Origin: CADEER01 sp965216585 | GTDB taxonomy: Bacteria > Desulfobacterota > Binatia > HRBIN30 > CADEER01 | NCBI GenBank assembly: GCA_965216585.1 | Contig: CBDCGC010000003.1 | Location: 3,906,001-3,970,000 of the forward strand | DNA: 64,000 bases | Direction: 5' to 3' | In this document: piece after piece, positions 25,009 to 34,149 of the stretch | How the letters are laid out: each line of letters begins with the position of its first letter | How positions within the stretch are numbered: the first letter of the stretch is position 1 | Notes under the pieces: model-generated | What the model saw: the letters and a program-made list of their open reading frames with translations, nothing else | Databases searched by the model: none | Told to the model about the DNA's origin: nothing | Program-made: the position numbers and the translations under genes

Positions 25009-28000
25009 CTATAAGCCTTCTTGATAGGTGTACTCCCAATCGAGAGCGGGCAGGTTGTTTCCTTCGCGGTCGGCGAGGCGGAAAAACATGCGCCAGCCGC
25101 CGCTGATGTTACACGATTTGACGGCAATGCTGTTTCGCCCCTCGCGCAGGGTGACGTCGCCGAAGCTGGTGTCGATCCAAGTGAAGAAGGCGTTGTCTTG
25201 ATCGGTCATCTCGATCGGCTCGCCGTTGATCCAGACCTCGCCACGATCGTCAAAGCCGGCCAACACCCGGGCCTGCACTTCCCGGCGCAGGTGGACGAAG
25301 TTGACCGCCCAGGCGCAGGAGTCTGCGGGTTCGTCGCCGAAGTGGTGGCGGAAGTAGATCGCCGCCTTGCGCAGCTGGTAGCGCCGCCAGGCGCGCCCCT
25401 GCTCCTGGTGCGGCGGCGCCGCTGGGTCGAAGGCCGGCAGCGGTGGCGTCTCCTTCTCGGCGAAGGGGCCGGTGATCATCCAGACGTGGGCGAAGTCCTT
25501 GGACTGGCGCACGTCGACGAGGAAGAAGGATACGCCGCCATCGGGCGCGCGGATCGTTTCGAGGATGTCGTAGTCGGCGAAGTAGAGCAGGTCGCGCGGC
25601 GTCGCCGCGTAGAGGGTGCGATTGCGGCCGTAGCGAAACAGCTCTTCGGGGTGTCCGCGTTCCATGTTTTCCGGAGCCTCGAAAGGTGGCGCGACCGACC
25701 GCGCCGGTTGCTGCAGGCCGATGAAGTAGCGCAGAAAGATCTCCGGCTGGTTGGATCGGGTCGTCGTCAAGATGAAGCGATCGTAGTCGCCGGCGTGGTC
25801 GGCGAAGTAGCGCATCGCTGGTTCGTGCCCGTGCTGAAACCCGACGTAGTGGCGAGAGGTATAGGCGGGGTAGTCCTCGGTGTACAGGCGCCAATAGTGG
25901 ATCACTTGCGCGGCGAGCAGAATGCCGAGGGTGGTCACGGTAAGGAGCTGGCTGGTGCGGCCGGAAATGCGCGGCGAAGAGAGGTTTCGCGCCCACCGTA
26001 TCACCCAGTCCATTCCCGCCGCGGCGAGCAGGCAAAACGCCGGTACGCCGACGATGGCGCGCGTCGCGCTGGGAATCTCGCGGCGGATGAAGATGGCGGC
26101 CAGCGGGTAGATGATCAGCCAGAGCAGAACCAACACCCAACCGGGCGATCGCGAGCGGGCGATCGCCACGGCGCCGAGCAGCATCAGCGGAGCCATGATC
26201 GGGTAGAGCTCGCCGTGGTTGCGCACGGCATGGCGCAAAATGCGGTCGCCGTTCTGAAAGAAGAAACTCGGCGAATAGAAGTGGGTGTAGTTGCGGGCCA
26301 GCTTTTCCACCTTTTCGCCGACGCTCATGTCGTCGGCGAGAAAGGTCGTGTCGCGGAAGTAGGAGCTCGCCCGGTTGCGGTTGGTGAGGTCGAAGTGCAC
26401 CAGCGGTGCGGCGAGCACTGCAAAGAGAAGACCTGCGACGGCCGCTTCTCGCCGTCGCTGCCACAGCCGCTCGCCAAAGATGGCGGCGAAACCGAAGAGG
26501 AAGAGCGGCACCAGCAGCTTGGCCGGTACGTAGGTGTACAAACAGACGGCGAAGGCAACGGCCGCCCAGGCGAGGGTGCGCTTGCCCTGCACGAAGAGCA
26601 CGAGCGCGGTCGTGCCGGCGATGAAGAACGTCGGTAGCGCGATGAGCTCGAAGGCGATGCGGCTGAAGTGCAGATGCCAGGGGGCGACGGCGAGCAGGAG
26701 GGCGGCGCAGAGACCGGTGATGGCTCCGCCGATGGCACGGCCGAGGAAAAAGATGGCCAGTACGGCGGCGATGCCAAACGACGCGGCCGTGAAGCGGGCG
26801 GCGAACGGTGTCGCGCCGAACAGTGCCGTCGGAATCGTTGCCGCGTAGATGAAGACAGGGTTCTTGTAGCTGGTGTCGAAGGACCAGACATAGAGTGGCC
26901 AGCGGGCGCCGTTTTCATCCCGGCCGCTGTTCAGAATCGACGCGGCGTTGTAGGCGTTGCCGGCCTCGTCGCAATAGAAGCCGGCCGGTAGCTCGCCGAG
27001 GTCGGCGAGACGCAGCCAGGCGGCCAGGGCGACGATTGCCAGCAGCGCAAGCGCACTCGCCCAGCCGGCAATGGCCTGCTGCGGGTCGGCCGTCGCCGCG
27101 GCTGGTGGCATGGGTGGTGCGACGGCGGTCGCGGCGGCTGGCGGCGCCGCCCGCCGCCAGCGCAATGCTGCGATGGTACCGATGCCTGCGGTGAGCGCCA
27201 GCCAGACCAGCCAGGGCTTCGCCCGCTGGCTCTGTGCCGCCGCCCGGCGCGGCGCCAGCGGTGCGTCGCGCGCACCGGCCGGCCGCGCCAGGTAGACCGT
27301 GATGTCGCCGTGCGGATTGCGCTTGGCTTCGACGTCGAGCGGACCGAAGGTGCTTTTCGCCATCTCCAGGGCGCGCTCGTTGCCGGCGACGACGGCAAAG
27401 CGCGCGCGGTCGCGATCGATCTTGCGGTTCGTGAAGAAGTCGTCGAAGTCGCGCACGTCCTCGCCGGCGAGTCCGCCGCTGAGAAAGGCGATCGTTCCTC
27501 GAGAAACCGAGAATTCACCGCTGGCGTCGAAAAGGTATGTTTTGAAGCCGCGCCCCTGGGCGCGAACCCAGGCGGCGATCTCCGGTATCGGTGTGTGGCG
27601 ATAGGTACTCGTGTAGTGACCAAAGTACGTGCTCAGATTGAGGGCGAGGACGGCGCCGAGGAGGGCTGCGGTGAGCCCCCTGTGTCCCCTGGGCGACAGA
27701 GACAGTGCACTCGCGACGCCGTGCGCGACCCGCAATCCGCCGATGGCGATTGCCAGGGCAGCCGGCGGCATGATGCCGCTCAGTCGCGGGTAGAACGGTG
27801 TGCCCTCGGTCAGCGCGCCGGCGATCAGCGGCAGGCCGATCCACAGCAGGATGATGGCGTGCAGGGGCAGCCATGGGCGAGCCAGTGCGGTGCCGATGCC
27901 GGCGATGATCAACACACCGCTGAGCGGGTCGACCATCGGTGCTCGGTAGCCGTACTGTCCGGAGTTGTCACCGCCGACGTGGAAAACGGCCACCGCCTTG

Positions 28001-29169
28001 CGCACTTGAATTGCGAACTGCTCGGCGATCGAGTCGCTTCGATAGATCTGCGTCAGATGGCGGTGAACGTCGGCGTCGAACAGGCTGCTTGCATGGGCGC
28101 GGGCCCAGAACGCACTCCAGTCGCCGGCGTAGTGGGCGAGGAGTGGTGCGGCGACGGCTGCGGCAACGCCGGTGATGAGGATGAGATCGCGGCCGACATG
28201 CACTCGCTCCATGCGGTCGCGCCAGCCGATCAGAACCGCCGTCAGTGTGAGCATGATCGGGACGATGCGTGCCGCGAAGTCGGTGTACATCGACAGCCCG
28301 AGCACGACACCGCAGCCAACCGCCGGTGCGAGGCGCCCGTCCTGCCGGCGGCGAACCAGCAGGTAGAGGGCGAGCAGACTCAAAAGCGGTATGTCGATGT
28401 AGTCGTAGCCGGAGCGCGAGATGTGGATGAAATAGCGTTGCCCGGCCAGGATCAGCGCGGCGGCAAACGCCAGTCTCGAGTCGGCCAGGCGGCGCACCAA
28501 TCCGTAGAGCAGTAGTACGGAAAACGTGCCGAGGACGGTGCTGGAAAAGCGCAATCCGAAAAGGTCGGGACCGAAAAGCAGGAAGGAAAGCGCGGTTGGC
28601 GCGGCGTGGACGATGGGCAGGCCAAACCAACCCGATGTGAAGAAGCCGCGATTGCTTTCTTCCAACAGGCGGAGTGCGTCCAGGCCGACCTCCGTTTCGT
28701 CGCCGTGCACTTCGACTGGGACGGACGGAAAGCCCCAGCCAAAGATCAGTGCGCAGGCGACCAGCAGGGTGCACATGGCGGCGAGGTCGAAGCGGGCCCG
28801 CGGCATCGCTGGCGCCGCCGGCGGCGCCAGCAGTGACGTCGCGGCGAAGGTCGACAGCGCCAGTGCCCATGGAGCGTGCTGTGCCCGCAGGGACATGTCG
28901 TTCAGCACCGCCCAGGCTGAGATCAGGCAGAGCAGGATTGCTGCGGCGACGGCGAGTAGAGCGGGGCGCGGCCACTCGGCGGGCCGCTCTGAGGTGAGGT
29001 GAGTGGCGGTGTCCGGCTCGAGGCGTTCGGCCCAAGCGAACAACGCGGCGGCAAGTGCCAAGGCTGAGATGGTGAAGAAATCGGCGCTCGTCGCGAGGAC
29101 GACACAACTCGTCCCGACCGCGAGACCGGCCAGACGCAGGAACATCGAACGGCCGGCGGTGTCACTCAT
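25009..29169 (-). CDS. Double GT-C membrane glycosyltransferase-like protein (two fused modules)
   Basis: 1386 residues. Module 1 (about 1-690) has an aspartate-glutamate motif in VEVHGDETEVGLDA; module 2 (about 695-1260) has FYCDEAGNAYNAA. Each is followed by many hydrophobic segments, so two PMT/GT39-like units are fused head to tail. An Ala/Pro-rich linker joins them. Residues about 1261-1386 form a non-membrane tail with GEVWINGEPIE and GRNSIAVKSCN, suggesting a beta-sandwich. The second module and tail resemble the 678-residue protein at 31903-33939 (LYCDEAANGYNG, VWLNGVLVQ, GANTVVIKS), so this gene may have arisen by fusion of two single-module genes. ATG at 29169. Confidence 0.83.
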   Translation of the reverse strand: MSDTAGRSMFLRLAGLAVGTSCVVLATSADFFTISALALAAALFAWAERLEPDTATHLTSERPAEWPRPALLAVAAAILLCLISAWAVLNDMSLRAQHAPWALALSTFAATSLLAPPAAPAMPRARFDLAAMCTLLVACALIFGWGFPSVPVEVHGDETEVGLDALRLLEESNRGFFTSGWFGLPIVHAAPTALSFLLFGPDLFGLRFSSTVLGTFSVLLLYGLVRRLADSRLAFAAALILAGQRYFIHISRSGYDYIDIPLLSLLALYLLVRRRQDGRLAPAVGCGVVLGLSMYTDFAARIVPIMLTLTAVLIGWRDRMERVHVGRDLILITGVAAAVAAPLLAHYAGDWSAFWARAHASSLFDADVHRHLTQIYRSDSIAEQFAIQVRKAVAVFHVGGDNSGQYGYRAPMVDPLSGVLIIAGIGTALARPWLPLHAIILLWIGLPLIAGALTEGTPFYPRLSGIMPPAALAIAIGGLRVAHGVASALSLSPRGHRGLTAALLGAVLALNLSTYFGHYTSTYRHTPIPEIAAWVRAQGRGFKTYLFDASGEFSVSRGTIAFLSGGLAGEDVRDFDDFFTNRKIDRDRARFAVVAGNERALEMAKSTFGPLDVEAKRNPHGDITVYLARPAGARDAPLAPRRAAAQSQRAKPWLVWLALTAGIGTIAALRWRRAAPPAAATAVAPPMPPAAATADPQQAIAGWASALALLAIVALAAWLRLADLGELPAGFYCDEAGNAYNAASILNSGRDENGARWPLYVWSFDTSYKNPVFIYAATIPTALFGATPFAARFTAASFGIAAVLAIFFLGRAIGGAITGLCAALLLAVAPWHLHFSRIAFELIALPTFFIAGTTALVLFVQGKRTLAWAAVAFAVCLYTYVPAKLLVPLFLFGFAAIFGERLWQRRREAAVAGLLFAVLAAPLVHFDLTNRNRASSYFRDTTFLADDMSVGEKVEKLARNYTHFYSPSFFFQNGDRILRHAVRNHGELYPIMAPLMLLGAVAIARSRSPGWVLVLLWLIIYPLAAIFIRREIPSATRAIVGVPAFCLLAAAGMDWVIRWARNLSSPRISGRTSQLLTVTTLGILLAAQVIHYWRLYTEDYPAYTSRHYVGFQHGHEPAMRYFADHAGDYDRFILTTTRSNQPEIFLRYFIGLQQPARSVAPPFEAPENMERGHPEELFRYGRNRTLYAATPRDLLYFADYDILETIRAPDGGVSFFLVDVRQSKDFAHVWMITGPFAEKETPPLPAFDPAAPPHQEQGRAWRRYQLRKAAIYFRHHFGDEPADSCAWAVNFVHLRREVQARVLAGFDDRGEVWINGEPIEMTDQDNAFFTWIDTSFGDVTLREGRNSIAVKSCNISGGWRMFFRLADREGNNLPALDWEYTYQEGL

Positions 29170-29278
29170 GCGCCCGCATGCTGTCACCACGCATATGGCG
29201 GTGCAAGGTTTGGTTCGCTGCACTCGTAGCTGTGATGGCCGAGAGTATTTGCTATACGCGTCGTTGCGGGCTTGGGTG

Positions 29279-31936
29279 ATGGCTGTTTTCGAGAGAGTGA
29301 CCGAGGTGGTGAGCGCGAGCGCGCCGGCTGACCTGGGGTTGTCGGTCCTGGTGGCCGGTGTGATCCTCTACTTGCTGATCGGAGTCCTCCGCGAGCGCAG
29401 TGCCTTGGTGCGCCAGCTACCGCTCTTGACCTACGTCGTTGCGGCCGCGGCGCTGTTTCGGTTCGGCGGCCAGATCCCGATGGTGGCGCGCGTCGTGCTC
29501 GGCATCGCCGTCGCCGCCGCGCTGTATGTCCACTTCCGCTGGGTTGAAGTGGAAGAGAACGAAGAAGACACCGCCGCGCGGGCGCGGCCTGAAACCAGCC
29601 CGGGTATGTTCCTTCCGGCCATCGGCGATCCCTTCCGCCCTCATTCACGAGGCTCCGGCAATAGCTGCGGGTCGACGACGGTGGCGCGCCCGGAGGTCTC
29701 GCGAGGATCTCGACCCTGGAGTCTCGTACCGGCTCTCCTCGCCTCGTGCATCGGCGCCTATCTGATTTTCGACGATCTCGGTGAATACGTCGGAACGGTG
29801 CTCGCCTGGGAGAGCACGGTCGTCCAATACGGTTTTGCACAGATGGTTCGCAACGACGCCACGCTGTGGGATCTGGTGCAAAGGAACATCAAGTGGGAGG
29901 CCGGAACGCTGAGCGCCGGCGAAACGAGCTTGTATTATGGAGTTCCGACGTATGCGCTCCTGCTCTGGGTCGGTGCGAATACGTGGTACTTCCGGCTTGC
30001 CTCAGCGATTGCCGGTCTGCTGGCCATCGGCGTGAGCTTCGTGTTCGCGGGCCGCTACTTCAGCTCCGTGGCCGGCAACGCCGTGGCGCTTACCCTGGCA
30101 CTGAGCTCGCCGCTGATTCTCTACTCGCGTTATGGAAGCTCGAATGCGGCGACGCTGCTCGCGGTCGCGATGGCTTTCATGGCGACGTGGCATTTCCTGC
30201 AGCCCGGCAGCGGCGCCTGGCGTCGCGCCGTGTGGTGCTTCGCGGCGCTGAGCCTGGCGACGCTACAATACGCAACCGGGCGACTTGCGGTTCTGTTTCT
30301 GCTCGGTCTGATTCCCCTCGGCATGTTGCTCGATGGCCGCTTGCGCACCCGCTCGCACATGCTGGGCCTCGGCGTGCTGATACTCCTCTGCGCGGCTTTC
30401 TGGACCTACCAAGACCGCCACGGAGCGACAGATGCCTTCGTCTCGGGGCGTGGGGAGCAGGTCTTCTGGATGATCAAGAACCCGGAGATGGTCCCAGCTC
30501 TGCTGAACTCCAAGGAGAACCCCGGGGAGCGCGGAGCTCTGGCGCTACTCGCAGACGTCGTGCGTAAGACGAGTCGCGAGTTGTGGGTGTTGCTGGCACC
30601 GGATTTTCGATCGCCGAGCCGCGGTGCAGCGATCCGATACGATCCGCCGCCGATGCCGCTCTACTACGCTCCCCTGGCGGTTTTTTCCGTGCTCGGGATT
30701 GCGCAGGCGATCGCCTCCTGGAAGTCGTGGAGCCGCATTGCGCCGGTGCTCTTTAGTACTTTCCTTTGTTCGGTCCTTCTACTGACCAACCGTGCCGATT
30801 CGCACCGCGCCTTCATCTTGGTGTTGCCGTTCGCCGTGCTGGTCGGTTTCGGAGCGGAAGAGATCAGCCGAGCCGGATCGCGGTTGCGCGTGCCCAAGAG
30901 CGTAGTGGCCGCTTTGGCGCTGGTATTTTGGGCGACCGCCGCGCTTTGCGACGCTCGTCTTCGCGACAGCACTTCGCTGCGGGCGCGGAGCCCTGCGCTG
31001 GTGGAGTTGAGTGAGGAAATCGAGGCGATTCCCGGTGAAGTGTCGGTCTGGCTCGAGCGCGATCATCGGGAACTCGCCTGGTTGGAGCTCCAGTCGCTGG
31101 AGAGAAACCGGAGTGATGGCCGTCCGGCCCTCTTGCGCATCCCCCAGGAGCTGGCGCTGGGACTGCGCGGCGACCGGAGTGAGTCGGTTCGCAATATCGC
31201 GGTGCGCCGGGCCAAGACGATGGCTCGTACGACTACACTGTTGCTGGGGCCGCGCAAGCCTTTCAGAGCGGCGGCGCAGCGCTTGCAGGAAGCGGGTTTA
31301 CGAGTAGCGGAACGCAATGTCCCCGGCTTCGGCTTCTACCGCATCGACGGCGGCGCCGCATTGACTGGTATCAGCGACGATCAGCTCGGCGCACTGCCGG
31401 TGATCGAAGCTCCGCCTACGCCCAAGCCGGTGCGCTTGTCGAGCGGACCGAAGGTCTATCTTTCGGATCTCGAACCCATGAAGTCGGACTTCGGTTTCGA
31501 GCCGCCCAAAATGGATCTCACGTGGGCGGGCAGGCCGATCCGTCTGGGCGGTGTGGCGTACGAGAAAGGAATTGGCACGCACGCCTGGACGAGTTTGGTG
31601 TTTGAGGTACCCGCCGGCGCTCGGCTCTTTCAGTCGGTCGTCGGAATCAACAGCGACCTGCGGGGGTGCGACAAGGCGAGCGTTGAGTTCGCCGTACGCG
31701 ACGACGGCGGCGACGAGGTTTGGCGGAGCCGCATCATCGACGTAGCCACTGCCCCGGAGGCGGTGGAAGTTCCCGTCGCCGGCTGGCGGTTGATCGTGTT
31801 GGAGACGACCGAGGCCGGCGACGGCCGAGACTGCGACCACGCGAGTTGGGGGGCGGCTGCCTTCATCATGGAAAAGCGGGCCGGCGGGGGCGATCGCAGC
31901 GATCAATCGGTGACACGCGCCGCCAGCCACCAGTAG
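29279..31936 (+). CDS. Polytopic GT-C-like membrane protein with a C-terminal NPCBM domain
   Basis: 885 residues. About twelve hydrophobic segments lie between residues 15 and 600 in a GT39-like arrangement, but the first-loop aspartate-glutamate pair of the neighbours is not evident (WESTVVQYG occupies that place), so catalytic activity is uncertain. Residues about 726-875 match the NPCBM family (novel putative carbohydrate-binding module): VYLSDLEP, GGVAYEKGIGTHAWTSLVFE, FQSVVGINSD, then DGRDCDHASWGAAAFI. The ATG at 29279 is chosen over a long upstream extension that overlaps the divergent gene. Its 3' end overlaps the convergent gene at 31903 by 34 bases. Confidence 0.8.
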   Translation: MAVFERVTEVVSASAPADLGLSVLVAGVILYLLIGVLRERSALVRQLPLLTYVVAAAALFRFGGQIPMVARVVLGIAVAAALYVHFRWVEVEENEEDTAARARPETSPGMFLPAIGDPFRPHSRGSGNSCGSTTVARPEVSRGSRPWSLVPALLASCIGAYLIFDDLGEYVGTVLAWESTVVQYGFAQMVRNDATLWDLVQRNIKWEAGTLSAGETSLYYGVPTYALLLWVGANTWYFRLASAIAGLLAIGVSFVFAGRYFSSVAGNAVALTLALSSPLILYSRYGSSNAATLLAVAMAFMATWHFLQPGSGAWRRAVWCFAALSLATLQYATGRLAVLFLLGLIPLGMLLDGRLRTRSHMLGLGVLILLCAAFWTYQDRHGATDAFVSGRGEQVFWMIKNPEMVPALLNSKENPGERGALALLADVVRKTSRELWVLLAPDFRSPSRGAAIRYDPPPMPLYYAPLAVFSVLGIAQAIASWKSWSRIAPVLFSTFLCSVLLLTNRADSHRAFILVLPFAVLVGFGAEEISRAGSRLRVPKSVVAALALVFWATAALCDARLRDSTSLRARSPALVELSEEIEAIPGEVSVWLERDHRELAWLELQSLERNRSDGRPALLRIPQELALGLRGDRSESVRNIAVRRAKTMARTTTLLLGPRKPFRAAAQRLQEAGLRVAERNVPGFGFYRIDGGAALTGISDDQLGALPVIEAPPTPKPVRLSSGPKVYLSDLEPMKSDFGFEPPKMDLTWAGRPIRLGGVAYEKGIGTHAWTSLVFEVPAGARLFQSVVGINSDLRGCDKASVEFAVRDDGGDEVWRSRIIDVATAPEAVEVPVAGWRLIVLETTEAGDGRDCDHASWGAAAFIMEKRAGGGDRSDQSVTRAASHQ

Positions 31937-33939
31937 CCGACCGTTTCGATGCTCTTGATGACTACCGTGTTGGCGCCGCGGCGGAGGCGAATGGGTATGT
32001 GTGCCGAGTCGGTGAGTGAAATCATCCGCCGTTCCTGGACGAGCACGCCGTTGAGCCAGACGGCGAGGGCATCGGCTGATCCGTTGATCTCGATCGTCGC
32101 ATCGCGCTCGCGGTCGCTGTCCATCGACGTGCGCAAGTAGACGATCTGAAACTCGGCGTTGCGCGTTGGCGGATCGAGGAGAGCGCCGATGCTGGTGTTC
32201 AGATCGAGGTAGCCTTGCGAATTCGGTTGTGCGGTCCACGCCGTCGAGTCGCTCGGGCGGTCGGGGTCGCTGGCTGCCGCTGCATCGATGAAGTCGGTGT
32301 CGCGGTTGCTGTTCTTCGGGTTGGGGAACGGGCCGGCGCGCTGCCAGCGACGGATGAAGTGTTTGGGCACCGGGTTGTGGAGAATGGCAAAGGAGAGCTT
32401 GCCGCCGGGGGCGAGAATGTCGTGTCGCTCTTGCCACGAGTCGAACAGATTCAGGTCGCTTTCGCGGACGACGAAGAGGAGCGACTTGCCCGGGTGATGC
32501 CACGCTGCGGAGGTACGCGCGTAGATCAGGCGGTAGTCGCGCTCTGGCGGGCCCCAGCGCCCTAACTCCGCTGGCGTTCGGTCGGTGTAGTAGCGAGCGA
32601 AGATGAGTGGTTGGTTGACCTCGGTCCGCGTCAGAAACACCGAATCCACCTCCGCCCGCCGTGGCTCGGTGTAGGCGAAGACTTGCCGCCAGCCGTGCTG
32701 GAATCCGGAGACGCCGAACGCCGCCTGGGTTCGGAAATGACTCCCGTAGTGGCGGAAGTAGTCGACCGAGCTCGGGACGAGAAAGGCCGTCGTCGCCGCG
32801 GCCGCCAGGGCGGATGCGGCGATTGCCGTCTTTCGTCCGAACACCCTTTTGGCGCCTGCGTAGACGGCGCCGAAGCCGATGCCGGCAAGCGTCGCGAAGA
32901 GCAGCGAGCCGGTGATCGAACGCGTCGCGCTCTGCGCTTCGCGGTTGAGGGCGGCGCCGAGCGGATATAGCGCGAGCCAAAGCAGCAGCAGCTTGGAGTT
33001 GCGATCTCGGCGCAACAGAGCTGTGCCGGCCCCGGCGAGAATCCACGGCGCCATCGCCCAGTAGAGCTGTCCAAACCCTTTGACGCGGTGGCGGATGATG
33101 AAGTCGCCCTTTTCGAAGAGGAATCTCGGGTGGAAGTAGTCCGCATAGTTGGCCGCCACTGCGCTCAGGGCGTCGGCCGTCGATCGACCGGGGCGAAAAA
33201 CGGTGATCAGCTCGGCGTAGCGCCGTTGCAGCGGCAGATTGTGCCAGGTGAAGTAGAGAAACGGCGACAGGACGGCGAGGAAGGCGATGATGCCGGCCAA
33301 TGCCCAGGCGCGCCGCCGCCAGACGACGTCGGCGTGCAGCGCCAGGGCGAGCAGCAGAAGTGGCGGCATCAGGGCGACGGAGGGGGCGTAGCAGTAGGGA
33401 GTCAGCGCGAGCAGGGCGCCGGCGAGGAGCCAGTCCCGCCGCGCTGCCGCGGGCGACAGAGCGCCGGCGAGGAAGTAGAAGCCGAGGCCAAACCAAAACG
33501 GCAAGCCGATCAGCGAGAAGGCGATGCGGGAGAAGTGGAAGTTCCACGGCATGATGGCCAGCGCCAGCGCCGCGGCGATGCCGGCGCCGTTGCCGGCGAA
33601 GTGTCTGGCGATGACGAAGGCGACCGGTACCGTCGCCGTCCCGTACAGCGCGGCCTGCAGGCGCGTCGTCGCCTCGCCGAGACCGAAAAGGCCCGTCCAA
33701 ATGGCCGTCGGGTAGATGTAGAGCGGGTATTTGAAAGCGAGGAAGGACCAGATGAAGAGTGGGTAGCTCTTGCCGTTTTCATCGACGCCGTCGTGAAAGA
33801 GCCGATAGCCGTTGTAGCCATTTGCCGCTTCGTCGCAATAGAGTCCCGCCGGTACGTCGGCCAGGCCATAGAGGCGCAGGCCGAGTGCCATCAGGGTGAT
33901 GACGGCCAACAGGCCGAGAGTCACTCGCTGCGACGTCAT
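31903..33939 (-). CDS. GT39-like membrane glycosyltransferase with beta-sandwich tail
   Basis: 678 residues. The first membrane segment is followed by VPAGLYCDEAANGYNG, with the aspartate-glutamate pair that serves as catalytic or metal site in GT-C enzymes. About ten further hydrophobic segments reach residue 420. Residues about 556-678 are a soluble tail with ALAVWLNGVLVQ and RRGANTVVIKSIETVGYWWLAAR, like the end of the 1386-residue double protein upstream. The likely role is transfer of a sugar from a polyprenyl-phosphate donor outside the membrane. Its 3' end overlaps that of the NPCBM-bearing gene tail to tail. Confidence 0.84.
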   Translation of the reverse strand: MTSQRVTLGLLAVITLMALGLRLYGLADVPAGLYCDEAANGYNGYRLFHDGVDENGKSYPLFIWSFLAFKYPLYIYPTAIWTGLFGLGEATTRLQAALYGTATVPVAFVIARHFAGNGAGIAAALALAIMPWNFHFSRIAFSLIGLPFWFGLGFYFLAGALSPAAARRDWLLAGALLALTPYCYAPSVALMPPLLLLALALHADVVWRRRAWALAGIIAFLAVLSPFLYFTWHNLPLQRRYAELITVFRPGRSTADALSAVAANYADYFHPRFLFEKGDFIIRHRVKGFGQLYWAMAPWILAGAGTALLRRDRNSKLLLLWLALYPLGAALNREAQSATRSITGSLLFATLAGIGFGAVYAGAKRVFGRKTAIAASALAAAATTAFLVPSSVDYFRHYGSHFRTQAAFGVSGFQHGWRQVFAYTEPRRAEVDSVFLTRTEVNQPLIFARYYTDRTPAELGRWGPPERDYRLIYARTSAAWHHPGKSLLFVVRESDLNLFDSWQERHDILAPGGKLSFAILHNPVPKHFIRRWQRAGPFPNPKNSNRDTDFIDAAAASDPDRPSDSTAWTAQPNSQGYLDLNTSIGALLDPPTRNAEFQIVYLRTSMDSDRERDATIEINGSADALAVWLNGVLVQERRMISLTDSAHIPIRLRRGANTVVIKSIETVGYWWLAARVTD

Positions 33940-34149
33940 GGCCGTCGTTGCTGCCGCTGGCGCCCGACCGGCGTCATTCCGGCGGCTCGTCGGGTCGAGG
34001 GGAAGCCCGCCTCGCGAGCGCCGCGGCCGTCGTCGGCGGCCGCCGCGAATCCGGTGGTCTTAGTCTTAGATGGCATGGGCCGGGGCTCGCGATGCCGGTG
34101 ACCTCCTGCTAAGAAATTGGCTGGTACCTTCGACTGGCCGAGGCGCGTT

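Noticed and set aside
23095..25014. A 639-codon plus-strand open frame
   Set aside because: Antisense to the GT-C/NHL gene; Asp/Glu/Gln-rich without domains, whereas the minus strand shows clear membrane and NHL motifs.
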